Positions 1-8,465 are shown, counted from the stretch's first letter. The stretch is DNA of 62,286 nucleotides from Pseudomonas fluorescens (GCF_902498185.1 NZ_CABVIX010000016.1:1-62286), one strand, 5' to 3'. Program-made: numbers and translations. The notes: generated by a model from the sequence alone, not told the origin.

Positions 1-96
1 CCGTATGTGTATCTGAAGGACGTGCTGACTTGTCTGCCGACGCAGCGGGCCAGTGAAATTGATCAACTACTGCCGCATCAGTGGGTAGCTGCTTGA
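1..96 (+). pseudogene. IS66-family transposase, C-terminal end only (cut by window edge)
   Basis: The first frame is open from base 1 and encodes 31 residues ending in a TGA stop at 94-96. The tail, with YLKDVLTCLPTQ and LLPHQW, is the typical C-terminus of IS66-family (TnpC) transposases. The rest of the gene lies outside the window, so whether it is intact cannot be judged. It is followed within about 30 bases by a sequence matching an IS66-type terminal repeat, which supports the assignment. Confidence 0.75.
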
Positions 97-114
97 GTCA
101 GGCAAGGTGACTTC

Positions 115-127
115 AGCAGACGCTTAC
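115..127 (+). mobile_element. Probable right terminal inverted repeat of the IS66-family element
   Basis: AGCAGACGCTTAC is the complement of a GTAAGCGTCTGCT end. IS66-family elements characteristically begin GTAAGCG. It sits 18 bases after the transposase stop, as expected for the right end, so the element should finish near 127. The left end is not in the window. Confidence 0.6.
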
Positions 128-603
128 TCCGAACAGGCCCTCCATCAGCTTCATTTAAGTGCACGCTGATGCCCACATCGGATGAAAAGCCGCGATTACT
201 GCCGTTACGCTTGAGCTGCTGCTGATGAGTCAGATTACCGTTAGAGCGGCTATAGGAGAACTATCGCTTTGCGTAGGTAGCGAAGATCGGCGCACATCCA
301 CGAGAACGTGGGTGCTCTAAGAGTACTCGATGCTCATAGCGAGGCGATTTCCTCAGGTTAGAGCTCCTGCGGTCCTGAACCTACAACAAATCAGCCAGCA
401 GACGAATAAGGAGTGTGCGGAGAAGCATGAGTCTCACGGGCTGGGCTGCAGATGCGCTTTCGGGTTGAACACAGGCCATTGAGGCTACCAAGTGGGTAAC
501 AGGTTATCCTCGTGTAGGCATGGGCGGTCAGCCAGAGCGTGTCGGCTAAAGCATAAGACGGCCCGGATCGTCTGCCGCAGTGGAGTAGCTGCTAGTCCGA
601 CGA
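128..603. other. Gene-free stretch next to the IS66 end
   Basis: About 475 bases with no convincing ORF on either strand; the short frames here have no family signature and poor Pseudomonas codon use. No tRNA, repeat array or riboswitch is recognisable. It is probably a decayed scar between the IS element and the conserved core that begins with the repressor gene at 894. Confidence 0.5.
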
Positions 604-607
604 TTAA

Positions 608-630
608 GTGTGGGTCAAGGTGTGGGTCAA
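608..630 (+). repeat. Tandem 11-bp direct repeat GTGTGGGTCAA
   Basis: Two perfect copies of GTGTGGGTCAA occupy 608-618 and 620-630, separated by one base. No function is known. They lie at the transition from the unrecognised stretch to the repressor downstream region, so they may be a recombination scar or a protein-binding site. Confidence 0.5.
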
Positions 631-673
631 AAATATGTTTCTTTGTTCAGCCCGCATTATATGCGGCTTCCAG

Positions 674-701
674 GCATTAAAAAGCCGGCTTGTGGCCGGC
701 T
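674..701 (-). terminator. Rho-independent terminator on the minus strand
   Basis: A 7-bp perfect stem AGCCGGC/GCCGGCT (683-689 and 695-701) with a 5-base loop is followed on the minus strand by TTTTTAAT. It faces transcripts coming from the repressor gene ending at 894. Confidence 0.65.
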
Positions 702-893
702 CCTCGGGGACGGTCTTGGCTAATTTTTGGTAAGCCGCAACCGCCTTAAAATGTTGGCACAAGGCCTGGAAAGAAGGCGGTCGACTGGTCGGTCGGCGCC
801 TGAGCCCCTGCTGCGCGGCCAGGCCGGGAGGGGCATATATGCGGCTTAGCATACAAGGGTGATACCCGGTTGCCCAGCAAAAAATCCCCAGCT

Positions 894-1604
894 TCATTCC
901 GGCCTCCCCGGCCGCAGATGTGCCCACCAGAATACCCAGCCGATGATTTCCACTCCCTGCATGCGGCATTGAAGGGCGGTGAGCCTTTCGGGTGGGTGGT
1001 TGCGGTTGTCGTGACTGTGCAGGCACAGCACCCCTTTTTCGGTAAGGCTCAAGGTATTCACGCGCAGCTGGCCACCGTGCAACAGGGCGTAGGTTTCGCC
1101 TTCGACGATGCGGGTAAGGCTGCGGTCGATGGCGAGCGTGGAGCCATGGGGCAGGGTGGGGGTCATGTTGTGGGCGGGCATGCTGAGGCAAACGGCGTCG
1201 CTGGGAGCCACGCCAAGGGCTTCGAAGGCCCGCAGCGGCAGGCGCAGGTTGCCGCCGGGTACGGGTTCGAGCTGGCCGTCGCATACACGGTAAAGCGGGA
1301 TCGGCGAGTATTGCCCGTCATGGCACATCAATGCGCTGGGCGACGGGGAGTGGGGCGCGTGGCGGGGGCAGGGAGTGCACAGGCGCGGGATGGGGTTGAG
1401 GTATTTCGGGCCTTCACCAGTGTGCAGCCAGCGGCGATGTACGCACAGCAAGTCGGAGATCTCGTCGAGACGGGCCAGGGGCACGCCGCGCTTGAACCAG
1501 TTGTTGACGTGCTGGGGCGAGACTTGGCGCTGGGCGGCAAAGTCGGAGGCGGTCAGGTTGCACTCCTGGAGGAGGGCTTTAAGGCGTTCACCAGAGCTGT
1601 TCAT
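894..1604 (-). CDS. XRE/CI-type transcriptional regulator with a degenerate S24 (LexA-like) domain
   Basis: A 236-residue protein with an N-terminal helix-turn-helix domain (about residues 5-62, with SPQHVNNWFKRG as the recognition segment) and a C-terminal S24 LexA/CI-like domain (about 130-225). In active S24 repressors a Ser in the GDSM motif and a Lys in a VKRL-like motif form the self-cleavage dyad. Here the matching positions read AHNMTP (Asn146) and RVNTL (Asn183), so both appear replaced. I infer a repressor that dimerises through this domain but does not self-cleave, unlike phage or SOS repressors. It stands alone, transcribed away from ppa across a terminator. Its targets cannot be inferred. 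Confidence 0.8.
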   Translation of the reverse strand: MNSSGERLKALLQECNLTASDFAAQRQVSPQHVNNWFKRGVPLARLDEISDLLCVHRRWLHTGEGPKYLNPIPRLCTPCPRHAPHSPSPSALMCHDGQYSPIPLYRVCDGQLEPVPGGNLRLPLRAFEALGVAPSDAVCLSMPAHNMTPTLPHGSTLAIDRSLTRIVEGETYALLHGGQLRVNTLSLTEKGVLCLHSHDNRNHPPERLTALQCRMQGVEIIGWVFWWAHLRPGRPE

Positions 1605-1740
1605 GGTGCTCAGTCTAGCGAGCGATGGGCGCGGGGAATATAAACGTTAAGTTCAATTTTGCTGTAGGAAATCAGTGATTTCGGAGGAATTAGCTGAGGA
1701 TCGCGTAGGAAAAGTGCTTTCAGAACAGTGGTGAGTCATA

Positions 1741-1766
1741 AAAAAAACCCCGCCGAGGCGGGGTTT
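1741..1766. terminator. Bidirectional rho-independent terminator downstream of ppa
   Basis: The stem ACCCCGCC/GGCGGGGT with a short loop is flanked by A-runs on one side and TTTT on the other, so it can work on both strands. Its main role is probably to end the ppa transcript, whose stop lies at 1784. Confidence 0.8.
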
Positions 1767-1783
1767 TCTCAGTCAAGCGGACT

Positions 1784-2311
1784 TCAGCCTTTGTAGGCAG
1801 CGACCGACTTGGTGATCGCGGCGCGGGCGGCGTCAGCGCCTTCCCAGCCTTCGATCTTGACCCATTTGCCTTTCTCGAGATCCTTGTAGTTCTCGAAGAA
1901 GTGCTTGATCTGCTCCAGCAGCAGGGCTGGCAGGTCGGTGTATTCCTTCACGTCGACGTACAGCTGCGACAGTTTGTCGTGCGGTACGGCGATGACTTTG
2001 GCGTCGCCGCCGCCGTCGTCGGTCATGTTCAGGATGCCGACCGGACGGGCGCGGATGACCGAGCCAGGGGCAACCGGGTACGGCGTGACGACCAGCACGT
2101 CGAGCGGATCACCGTCGTCGGCCAGGGTGTTGGGAATGAAACCGTAGTTGGCCGGGTAGAACATTGGAGTGGCCATGAAACGGTCAACGAACAGCGTGTC
2201 GCTGTCCTTGTCGATCTCGTATTTGATCGGCGCGTGGTTGGCCGGGATCTCGATGGCGACGTAGATGTCGTTCGGCAGGTCTTTGCCAGCCGGAATCTTG
2301 CTGTAGCTCAT
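1784..2311 (-). CDS. ppa: Inorganic pyrophosphatase
   Basis: Cytosolic family I soluble pyrophosphatase that hydrolyses PPi to two phosphates, driving nucleic-acid, amino-acyl-tRNA and lipid synthesis forward. The 175-residue length is normal for the bacterial hexameric enzyme. The family signature DGDPLDVLVV is present, with metal-binding acidic residues near Asp66, Asp68 and Asp71. The gene is monocistronic, with its own terminator at 1741-1766. The ATG start gives the standard MSYSKIPAGK N-terminus. Confidence 0.97.
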   Translation of the reverse strand: MSYSKIPAGKDLPNDIYVAIEIPANHAPIKYEIDKDSDTLFVDRFMATPMFYPANYGFIPNTLADDGDPLDVLVVTPYPVAPGSVIRARPVGILNMTDDGGGDAKVIAVPHDKLSQLYVDVKEYTDLPALLLEQIKHFFENYKDLEKGKWVKIEGWEGADAARAAITKSVAAYKG

Positions 2312-2404
2312 TGGGCAGTGCCCCCATGTTTGACCAGAAATTGGGCGCGATTATAGGCATATTCGCAGGGGGGTTGCCACGGTTGGGGATAGTCGGGTTA
2401 CCGA

Positions 2405-3220
2405 TCAAGGCGCCGTGTCGCGGTAATCCGGGTGCTGGTGGCGCAGGTGATCGAGCCGGGTGAGGGGATCCTGGCGGTAGAACCGCGCAAGCTGCTGGTA
2501 CACGGCGGGGTAGGCCTGGTGCAGCAGGTCCGGGGCGCTGAAGAAATACTCGCTGGTGACGGCGAAGAACTCGGCAGGGTTTTCGGCAGCATAGGGGTCG
2601 ATGGCGGTGTCGGCGTCGGGATCCTGGTCGAGCTGGCGGTTGAGATCGTCGAAAGCTTGCTGCATGGCCTTGGCCCAGTCACCGACGTGCATGCCGTCGT
2701 GCAGGGGCGGTAGACCGTTGGCGTCGCCGTTGAGCATGTCGAGCTTGTGCGCGAGCTCGTGGATGACCAGGTTGTAACCTTCCCAACCGCCGCTGGCGAG
2801 TACTCCAGGCCAAGCTAGGATCACCGGCCCCTGGTGCCAGGCCTCGCCGCTGTGCTCACCGTCCCACTCGTGTTCCACGCCGCTGGAATCGCGGTAGCGC
2901 TGGGGGCTGACAAAGTCGTCGGGATAGAGGATGACTTCGTGAAAGCCCTGGTACCAGTTGAGCTCGCCCAGGTGCAGCAACGGCAACTGGGCCTGCGCGG
3001 CAAGAAACAACCGCTGCTCGCCATCGAGTTCGACGCCGGGCAGGGCGGTCAGGTGCTTGTCGGCGAGGAACAGCACGCTGGCGTCACGCAGCCAGCGGTC
3101 CTCGTTTTCGGTCAGGCCGTCGAGCATCGGCAAGCGCTGGCAGACGGCCTGCCAGCGTTGCGGATCAATGGGATGGCGCGCCAGCGTGCGCTGGCGCCGC
3201 CAGGCGCGCAGTGACCACAT
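2405..3220 (-). CDS. mtfA: MtfA-family zinc-dependent peptidase
   Basis: A 271-residue cytosolic metallopeptidase of the MtfA (DUF980/M90) family. The zinc motif HELAH lies at about residues 154-158 (His154, Glu155, His158), with a downstream acidic ligand in a TSEYFF segment. In E. coli MtfA binds the repressor Mlc and affects glucose PTS expression; here the substrate is unknown. It lies 3 bases from the dedA stop on the same strand, so the two are probably cotranscribed. The annotated start gives MWSLRAWRRQ, usual for Pseudomonas homologues. Confidence 0.88.
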   Translation of the reverse strand: MWSLRAWRRQRTLARHPIDPQRWQAVCQRLPMLDGLTENEDRWLRDASVLFLADKHLTALPGVELDGEQRLFLAAQAQLPLLHLGELNWYQGFHEVILYPDDFVSPQRYRDSSGVEHEWDGEHSGEAWHQGPVILAWPGVLASGGWEGYNLVIHELAHKLDMLNGDANGLPPLHDGMHVGDWAKAMQQAFDDLNRQLDQDPDADTAIDPYAAENPAEFFAVTSEYFFSAPDLLHQAYPAVYQQLARFYRQDPLTRLDHLRHQHPDYRDTAP

Positions 3221-3223
3221 CGG

Positions 3224-3871
3224 TCAGTGGGTATTGGCGGTGCGGCCGAAGCGGCCGCGCACCAGACCAATGATCATCGGTACCAGCGAGAGGATGATGA
3301 TGGCCACGATCATCAGTGACAGATTCTGCTTGATGAATGGCACGTTGCCGAAGAAATAGCCCAGGGTGACCAGACCGCCAACCCAGAGAACGGTGCCTGC
3401 GACGCTGAAGCCGAGAAAGCGCGGGTAGTGCATCCTGGCGATGCCGGCGACAAACGGTGCGAAGGTCCGCAGGATCGGCAGGAAGCGCGCCAGGGTAACG
3501 GTCTTGCCGCCATGGCGTTCGTAGAAGTTGTGGGTCTGCTGCAGGTAGTCCCGGCGGAAGATCTTCGAATTGGGATTGGAGAACAGCCGCTCGCCCGCGG
3601 TACGTCCGATCACGTAGTTGGTACTGTCGCCAAGAATGGCTGCGGCCATCAGCAGGCCGCCAAGCAGCACCGGATCCATGCCGCCGCCCGCAGCGATGGC
3701 GCCCGCGATGAACAGCAGCGAGTCCCCCGGCAGGAAAGGCATCACCACAAGACCGGTCTCGCAGAAGATCACTGCAAACAGAATGGCGTAGATCCAGGGA
3801 CCGTAATTGGTGACCAGCAAATCGAGGTACACATCGAGATGCAGAATGAGATCCAGCGGGTTGAAATCCAT
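3224..3871 (-). CDS. DedA/SNARE-associated family membrane protein
   Basis: A 215-residue inner-membrane protein of the DedA superfamily, implicated in phospholipid flipping and membrane homeostasis. It shows the family elements FLPGDSLLF and GRFLPILRTFAPFVAG and several hydrophobic segments, including a C-terminal one. The start was set at the ATG giving MDFNPLDLILHL because an AGGTG ribosome site lies about 7 bases upstream; the frame is open further upstream, but that extension lacks family similarity. It is probably cotranscribed with mtfA. Confidence 0.9.
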   Translation of the reverse strand: MDFNPLDLILHLDVYLDLLVTNYGPWIYAILFAVIFCETGLVVMPFLPGDSLLFIAGAIAAGGGMDPVLLGGLLMAAAILGDSTNYVIGRTAGERLFSNPNSKIFRRDYLQQTHNFYERHGGKTVTLARFLPILRTFAPFVAGIARMHYPRFLGFSVAGTVLWVGGLVTLGYFFGNVPFIKQNLSLMIVAIIILSLVPMIIGLVRGRFGRTANTH

Positions 3872-4044
3872 GTACAACACCTGTGTTCTTGACCCGCAGC
3901 AGCGGGCACGCGATGACGGACAATGCGAGGGTGTAGGCTTCATCACCCAGGTCCGGATGAATTTTCACACACGAAGAACAGGCATTATACGGCCATGACG
4001 GGAATCTGCCCGGACAGTTTGTAGCGGCTGATTACTGCGGGGAT

Positions 4045-4068
4045 GCCGGCAGGCGAGCGCCTGCCGGT
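4045..4068 (-). terminator. Strong hairpin downstream of the acetyltransferase
   Basis: A near-perfect palindrome, CCGGCAGGCG paired with CGCCTGCCGG, lies just past the acetyltransferase stop. No long T-run follows, so it may act as a terminator-like mRNA 3-prime stabiliser instead. Confidence 0.45.
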
Positions 4069-4074
4069 CGGTAT

Positions 4075-4533
4075 TCAGTCGCCGTTGATCGGCAGGATGT
4101 AGTTCTTGAATTCGGTGTCCAGACGAAAACCCATCGACTCGTAGGTCTTCTTGGCAACCTCGTTGTCATCGCTGGTGGACGCCCGCAGGCGCACTGCATT
4201 GGTTTCCCGGGCCATCTTCTTGGCTTCGCGCATGAGATTGTCGGCGACGAGCATGCGCCGGTAGTCCTCGGCCACGTAGATGTCATTGACGATCCACACG
4301 CGTTTGAGTGACAGGGACGAAAAACTCGGGTAGAGCTGGCAAAAGCCCATCAGCTTGCTGTCGTCATCCTTGGGGAGGGCGAGGTAGATCACTGACTCGT
4401 CGCGTTTCAGGCGTTTTTCGAGAAACGCCCGCGAGGAGTCCGGATAGGGCAACTGCTTGTAGAACTCCCGGTATTTGACGAACAGCGGGGCAAGGAGGTC
4501 GAGGTGTTCCAGGGTTGCCTTGATGATGCGCAT
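4075..4533 (-). CDS. GNAT-family N-acetyltransferase
   Basis: A 152-residue single-domain GNAT protein. The acetyl-CoA pyrophosphate-binding region is the segment IYVAEDYRRMLVADNLM (Q/RxxGxG/A variant), followed by the C-terminal YESMGFRLDTEF typical of the fold. The acceptor substrate is unknown. A GAGGA ribosome site precedes the ATG. In Pseudomonas an acetyltransferase commonly sits at this position beside eutC, but no direct role in ethanolamine use is established. Confidence 0.85.
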   Translation of the reverse strand: MRIIKATLEHLDLLAPLFVKYREFYKQLPYPDSSRAFLEKRLKRDESVIYLALPKDDDSKLMGFCQLYPSFSSLSLKRVWIVNDIYVAEDYRRMLVADNLMREAKKMARETNAVRLRASTSDDNEVAKKTYESMGFRLDTEFKNYILPINGD

Positions 4534-4641
4534 GAGCAGTCCTCAGGGTCCATTTGGGGGAGCGGCGAATTGCCAGCAGCCTGTGTCCGAATCCTGCATC
4601 ACTGCGGGGTTGAAGCGCAATCCGCTCTGCATTACAGGGTT

Positions 4642-5466
4642 TTACCCCTCGCCGAGCAGAAAGTTTCCTTTTTTGCCGATGGGCTCGTCGCTGTCCAGGC
4701 TGTGCACTTCGGCCTCCTCCTTGAGTTTGACGCCCGACAGCTGCCGGCGGCTGGCTTCCCGTATCAAGTAGATCAGGCGATGGGCGGCCATGCCATAACT
4801 CAGCCCTTCGAGGCGTACGTTGGAAATGCAGTTGCGGTAGGCGTCAGTCAGGCCAGTGCGCGGCGCATAGGTGAAGTACAACCCGAGGCTGTCGGGCGAG
4901 CTCAGGCCTGGACGTTCGCCGATCAGCATGACAGTCATGCGTGCGCCCAGCAGCTCGCCCACTTCATCGGCCACGGCAACCCGCCCTTGCTCGACAAGGA
5001 TCACCGGCGCCATCGACCAGCTGTCGCTCGCCGCCTGCTCCTCGAAGCGGGCCAGCAACGGCAAGGCATGCCGGTGTACGGCCAGGGCCGAGAGACCGTC
5101 GGCGATCACGATGGCAAGGTCCACCCCTCCGGGATGTGCCTGGGCATGCTCGCGCAACTGGCGGGCCGAATCCTCGTCCAGTCGCCGCCCCAGGTCGGGG
5201 CGTTGCAGGTACAGATTGCGGTCGGTGGCGGCGCTGTGCAGCAGCAGACTGTCACGCCCGCGCTCGCTCAACTGGGCGGTCAGGCTGGTGTGGTCGAAAG
5301 GCAGATGGACCGCGTCGCGCGCCTGGGCGTGGGCGAACTGGAAATCCAGCTGAGCCGAGGTCGGCAGGCTGGTGCCGGTGCGGCCCAGGGCAATCCGCGC
5401 CGGGGTCAGGGTGCGCAGGGCGAGCCAGGGGTTGTCGGTACTGGGAGTCTTTTCGTCCATGGTCAT
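4642..5466 (-). CDS. eutC: Ethanolamine ammonia-lyase small subunit
   Basis: Small (beta) subunit of the adenosylcobalamin-dependent ethanolamine ammonia-lyase, which converts ethanolamine to acetaldehyde and ammonia. At 274 residues it is of normal length. Family blocks such as VIADGLSA, ILVEQGRVAVADEVG and LIGERPGLSSPDSLG are present; the last two belong to the cobalamin/active-site interface. It starts 2 bases after the eutB stop, so translation is probably coupled. No Eut microcompartment shell genes are present: this is the short Pseudomonas-type pathway. Confidence 0.96.
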   Translation of the reverse strand: MTMDEKTPSTDNPWLALRTLTPARIALGRTGTSLPTSAQLDFQFAHAQARDAVHLPFDHTSLTAQLSERGRDSLLLHSAATDRNLYLQRPDLGRRLDEDSARQLREHAQAHPGGVDLAIVIADGLSALAVHRHALPLLARFEEQAASDSWSMAPVILVEQGRVAVADEVGELLGARMTVMLIGERPGLSSPDSLGLYFTYAPRTGLTDAYRNCISNVRLEGLSYGMAAHRLIYLIREASRRQLSGVKLKEEAEVHSLDSDEPIGKKGNFLLGEG

Positions 5467-5468
5467 CT

Positions 5469-6863
5469 CTAGGCAAGCTGCGCCAGGGCGTGGCGGAAGG
5501 CGGGTGGCAGGTTGTCACCGAAGCGTACCCGGCCATCGGCCTGGGTGAGGATGCCGGTACGGGCCAGCCACGCCTCGAACTCGGGTCCCGGCTTGAGACC
5601 CAGGGTCTGACGGGCGTAGAGCGCGTCGTGGAAAGAGGTGGTCTGGTAGTTGAGCATGATGTCGTCCGAGCCCGGAATGCCCATGATGAAATTGATGCCT
5701 GCCACGCCGAGCAGGGTCAGAAGGGTGTCCATGTCGTCCTGATCGGCTTCGGCGTGGTTGGTGTAGCAGATGTCGCAGCCCATGGGCACGCCGAGCAGCT
5801 TGCCGCAGAAGTGGTCTTCGAGCCCGGCGCGGATGATCTGCTTGCCGTTGTAGAGGTATTCCGGGCCGATGAAGCCGACCACGGTATTGACCAGGAAAGG
5901 TTTGAAGTGGCGGGCCACGGCGTAGGCGCGGGCCTCGCAGGTCTGCTGGTCGACGCCATGGTGGGCGTTGGCCGACAGCGCGCTGCCCTGGCCGGTCTCG
6001 AAGTACATGAGATTCTGCCCGAGCGTGCCGCGGTTGAGGCTCAGGCCTGCCTCGTATCCTTCCTGGAGGACATTGAGGTTGATGCCGAAACCGGCGTTGG
6101 CGGCCTCGGTGCCGGCAATGGACTGAAACACCAGGTCGAGCGGCACGCCACGGTTGATCGCCTCGATGGAGGTGGTTACGTGGGTCAGCACGCAGGCCTG
6201 GGTGGGAATGTCGTAGCGCTGGATGATGGCGTCGAGCATCTCGAGCAGCGCACAGATCGAGGCGATATTGTCGGTGGCCGGGTTGATTCCGATCATGGCA
6301 TCGCCGTTGCCGTACAGCAGGCCGTCAAGGATGCTGGCGGCGATACCGGCGGGCTCGTCGGTGGGGTGGTTGGGCTGCAGGCGGGTGGACAGGCGCCCGC
6401 GCAGGCCCATGGTGCCGCGAAACCGCGTAACCACGCGGATCTTCTGCGCGACCAGCACCAGGTCTTGCACGCGCATGATCTTGGACACGGCGGCAGCCAT
6501 TTCCGGGGTGAGGCCAGGGGCGAGGGCCTGCAGACTGGGTTCATCGGCCTGATCGCTCAGCAGCCAGTCGCGCAGCCCGCCGACGGTCAGGTGACTGACC
6601 GGGGCGAAGGCTGCGGCGTCGTGGGTGTCGATGATCAGGCGGGTGACTTCATCTTCCTCGTAGGGGATCAACGCCTCGCTGAGAAAGTGCGTGAGCGGGA
6701 TGTCGGCCAGGGCCATCTGTGCGCCGACCCGCTCACCGTCGTTGCCGGCTGCGATGCCCGCGAGAAAGTCGCCCGAACGGGCCGGGCTGGCCTTGGCCAT
6801 GACGTCCTTGAGGCTGTCGAAACGGTAGACCTGATTGCCTACCGTGTGTACGAATGTTGCCAT
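5469..6863 (-). CDS. eutB: Ethanolamine ammonia-lyase large subunit
   Basis: Catalytic (alpha) subunit, 464 residues, a TIM-barrel B12 enzyme that abstracts hydrogen from ethanolamine and releases acetaldehyde plus ammonia. Characteristic stretches include GLRGRLSTRLQPNHPTD and GVPMGCDICYTNHAEADQDD. I placed the start at the ATG for MATFVHTVGNQVYRF, which has a GGAGAC ribosome site 6-7 bases upstream; the open frame extends 10 codons further but without homology. It sits between eat and eutC and is likely cotranscribed with both. Confidence 0.96.
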   Translation of the reverse strand: MATFVHTVGNQVYRFDSLKDVMAKASPARSGDFLAGIAAGNDGERVGAQMALADIPLTHFLSEALIPYEEDEVTRLIIDTHDAAAFAPVSHLTVGGLRDWLLSDQADEPSLQALAPGLTPEMAAAVSKIMRVQDLVLVAQKIRVVTRFRGTMGLRGRLSTRLQPNHPTDEPAGIAASILDGLLYGNGDAMIGINPATDNIASICALLEMLDAIIQRYDIPTQACVLTHVTTSIEAINRGVPLDLVFQSIAGTEAANAGFGINLNVLQEGYEAGLSLNRGTLGQNLMYFETGQGSALSANAHHGVDQQTCEARAYAVARHFKPFLVNTVVGFIGPEYLYNGKQIIRAGLEDHFCGKLLGVPMGCDICYTNHAEADQDDMDTLLTLLGVAGINFIMGIPGSDDIMLNYQTTSFHDALYARQTLGLKPGPEFEAWLARTGILTQADGRVRFGDNLPPAFRHALAQLA

Positions 6864-6909
6864 AGCTTGTCTCCAGGGCAGCTGGCCGGGCAATTCGATG
6901 AAGGCGCAA

Positions 6910-8358
6910 TCAATGCAGCGCTGCTTCGGCTTTCTGGATCGCGGCGAATTCCTCTTCGGGTGTGCCTGCCACCAGATGATGCCGGCTATAGAACGCGAAG
7001 TAGGCGATCAGTACGGCGTAGATCACCGCCGCCCCGATCACTACCCGTGGGTCGACCAGAAAGCCTGCGACCACGGCCAGGCATGCCAGCACCAGCGCCA
7101 CGCCCGAGGTGAAGATACCGCCCGGTGTGCGATACGGACGCTCCATTTTGGGGCGTCGGATGCGCAGCGTGATGTGCGCGGCCATCATCAGTACATAGGA
7201 CAGCGTAGCGCCGAACACGGCGACCAGGATCAGCAGGTCGCCCTGGCCGGTCAGTGAAAGCGCGAACCCGATGATGCCGGGGATGATCAGCGCCAGGACC
7301 GGCGCCTTGTTCTTGTTGGTCTGGGACAGCTTGCGGGGCAGGTAGCCTGCGCGGGAAAGCGCGAAGATCTGCCGCGAATAGGCGTAGATGATCGAGAAGA
7401 AGCTGGCGATCAGCCCGGCAAGGCCGACCAGGTTGACGAAGCCGCTCATCCAGGTAGAGCCGCCATAGGCCCGGGACAGCGCCTCGACCAACGGATTGCC
7501 GGACGCCTTGAGCGCTTCGGATCCAGCGCCGCCGGGGCCGACCACCAGGATCAGCAGAGCAAAGGCGAGCAGCACCAGCATGGCACCGATCAGGCCGCGT
7601 GGCAGGTCTCGGCGGGGGTTCTTGGTTTCTTCCGCAGCCAGCGGGACACCTTCGACGGCAAGGAAGAACCAGATGGCATAGGGGATCGCTGCCCAGACAC
7701 CCACATAGCCAAAGGGCAGGAAGCTGCTGGCGCCGACGGCGTCGGTCTGGGCGATGTCGAACAGGTTGCTGGCGTCGAAGTGCGGCACCATGCCGATCAG
7801 GAACACCGCCAGGGCAATCGCGGCGACCGCCGTAATGATGAACATCAGCTTGAGCGCTTCACCGACGCCGAGAATATGGATGCCGATGAAGATGATGTAG
7901 AAGGCCAGGTAGATCATCCAGCCGCCGATACCGAACAGCGACTCGCAGTAGGCACCGATGAACACGGCGATGGCCGCGGGGGCGATGGCGTACTCGATCA
8001 GGATCGCCGTGCCGGTCAGAAAACCGCCCCAGGGCCCGAATGCGCTGCGGGCGAAACCGTAGCCGCCGCCTGCGGTGGGGATCATCGAAGACAGTTCGGC
8101 CAGCGAAAAGCACATGCACAGGTACATGGCGGCCATCAGCAGCGTGGCCAGGAACATGCCGCCCCAGCCCCCCTGTGCCAGGCCGAAGTTCCAGCCGGCG
8201 TAGTCACCGGAAATCACGTATGCCACGCCCAGGCCGACCAGCAGGATCCAGCCCGCCGCGCCCTGTTTCAGTTCTCGTTGCTGGAAATATTCGGAACCGA
8301 CCTTTTCGAAACCGACGGAAGACCCCGTCGGCGTGCTGCCGGGTTGATCGCTAGGCAT
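6910..8358 (-). CDS. eat: Ethanolamine permease (APC superfamily)
   Basis: A 482-residue inner-membrane importer of the APC family with about 12 hydrophobic segments. The N-terminal GWILLVGLGVAYVISGDYAG and the GGGYGFARSAFGPWGGFLTG region match ethanolamine transporters rather than amino-acid permeases in general. The ATG at 8358 was preferred over an upstream in-frame GTG because AAGGTGG lies 5 bases before it. It is the first gene of eat-eutB-eutC, and a sigma-54-type promoter lies 50-70 bases upstream. Confidence 0.93.
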   Translation of the reverse strand: MPSDQPGSTPTGSSVGFEKVGSEYFQQRELKQGAAGWILLVGLGVAYVISGDYAGWNFGLAQGGWGGMFLATLLMAAMYLCMCFSLAELSSMIPTAGGGYGFARSAFGPWGGFLTGTAILIEYAIAPAAIAVFIGAYCESLFGIGGWMIYLAFYIIFIGIHILGVGEALKLMFIITAVAAIALAVFLIGMVPHFDASNLFDIAQTDAVGASSFLPFGYVGVWAAIPYAIWFFLAVEGVPLAAEETKNPRRDLPRGLIGAMLVLLAFALLILVVGPGGAGSEALKASGNPLVEALSRAYGGSTWMSGFVNLVGLAGLIASFFSIIYAYSRQIFALSRAGYLPRKLSQTNKNKAPVLALIIPGIIGFALSLTGQGDLLILVAVFGATLSYVLMMAAHITLRIRRPKMERPYRTPGGIFTSGVALVLACLAVVAGFLVDPRVVIGAAVIYAVLIAYFAFYSRHHLVAGTPEEEFAAIQKAEAALH

Positions 8359-8411
8359 GGTGTCCACCTTTTTCTTGGTCCGGCGGGGTGCCGGTTATGG
8401 GTGATACAGCT

Positions 8412-8427
8412 TGCAGGATGCGGGCCA
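8412..8427 (-). promoter_or_regulatory. Sigma-54 (-24/-12) promoter for eat-eutBC
   Basis: On the minus strand the sequence TGGCCCGCATCCTGCA fits TGGCAC-N5-TTGCA closely and has the invariant GG-N10-GC spacing. Transcription should start about a dozen bases downstream, leaving a leader of roughly 40 bases before eat. Ethanolamine genes in P. aeruginosa depend on RpoN and a dedicated activator, which agrees with this element. Confidence 0.6.
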
Positions 8428-8465
8428 GAGCAATTGGAGGCGCTTTGACCGATGTTGCGCAGGGG

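Noticed and set aside
604..1284. Long minus-strand frame overlapping the repressor gene
   Set aside because: Arg/Pro/His-rich translation with no family features, and it shares bases with the clear helix-turn-helix/S24 gene in another frame.
4941..7112. A 723-codon plus-strand open frame
   Set aside because: It is antisense to eutC and eutB, and arises because GC-rich codons rarely form stops on the opposite strand; its composition is not protein-like.
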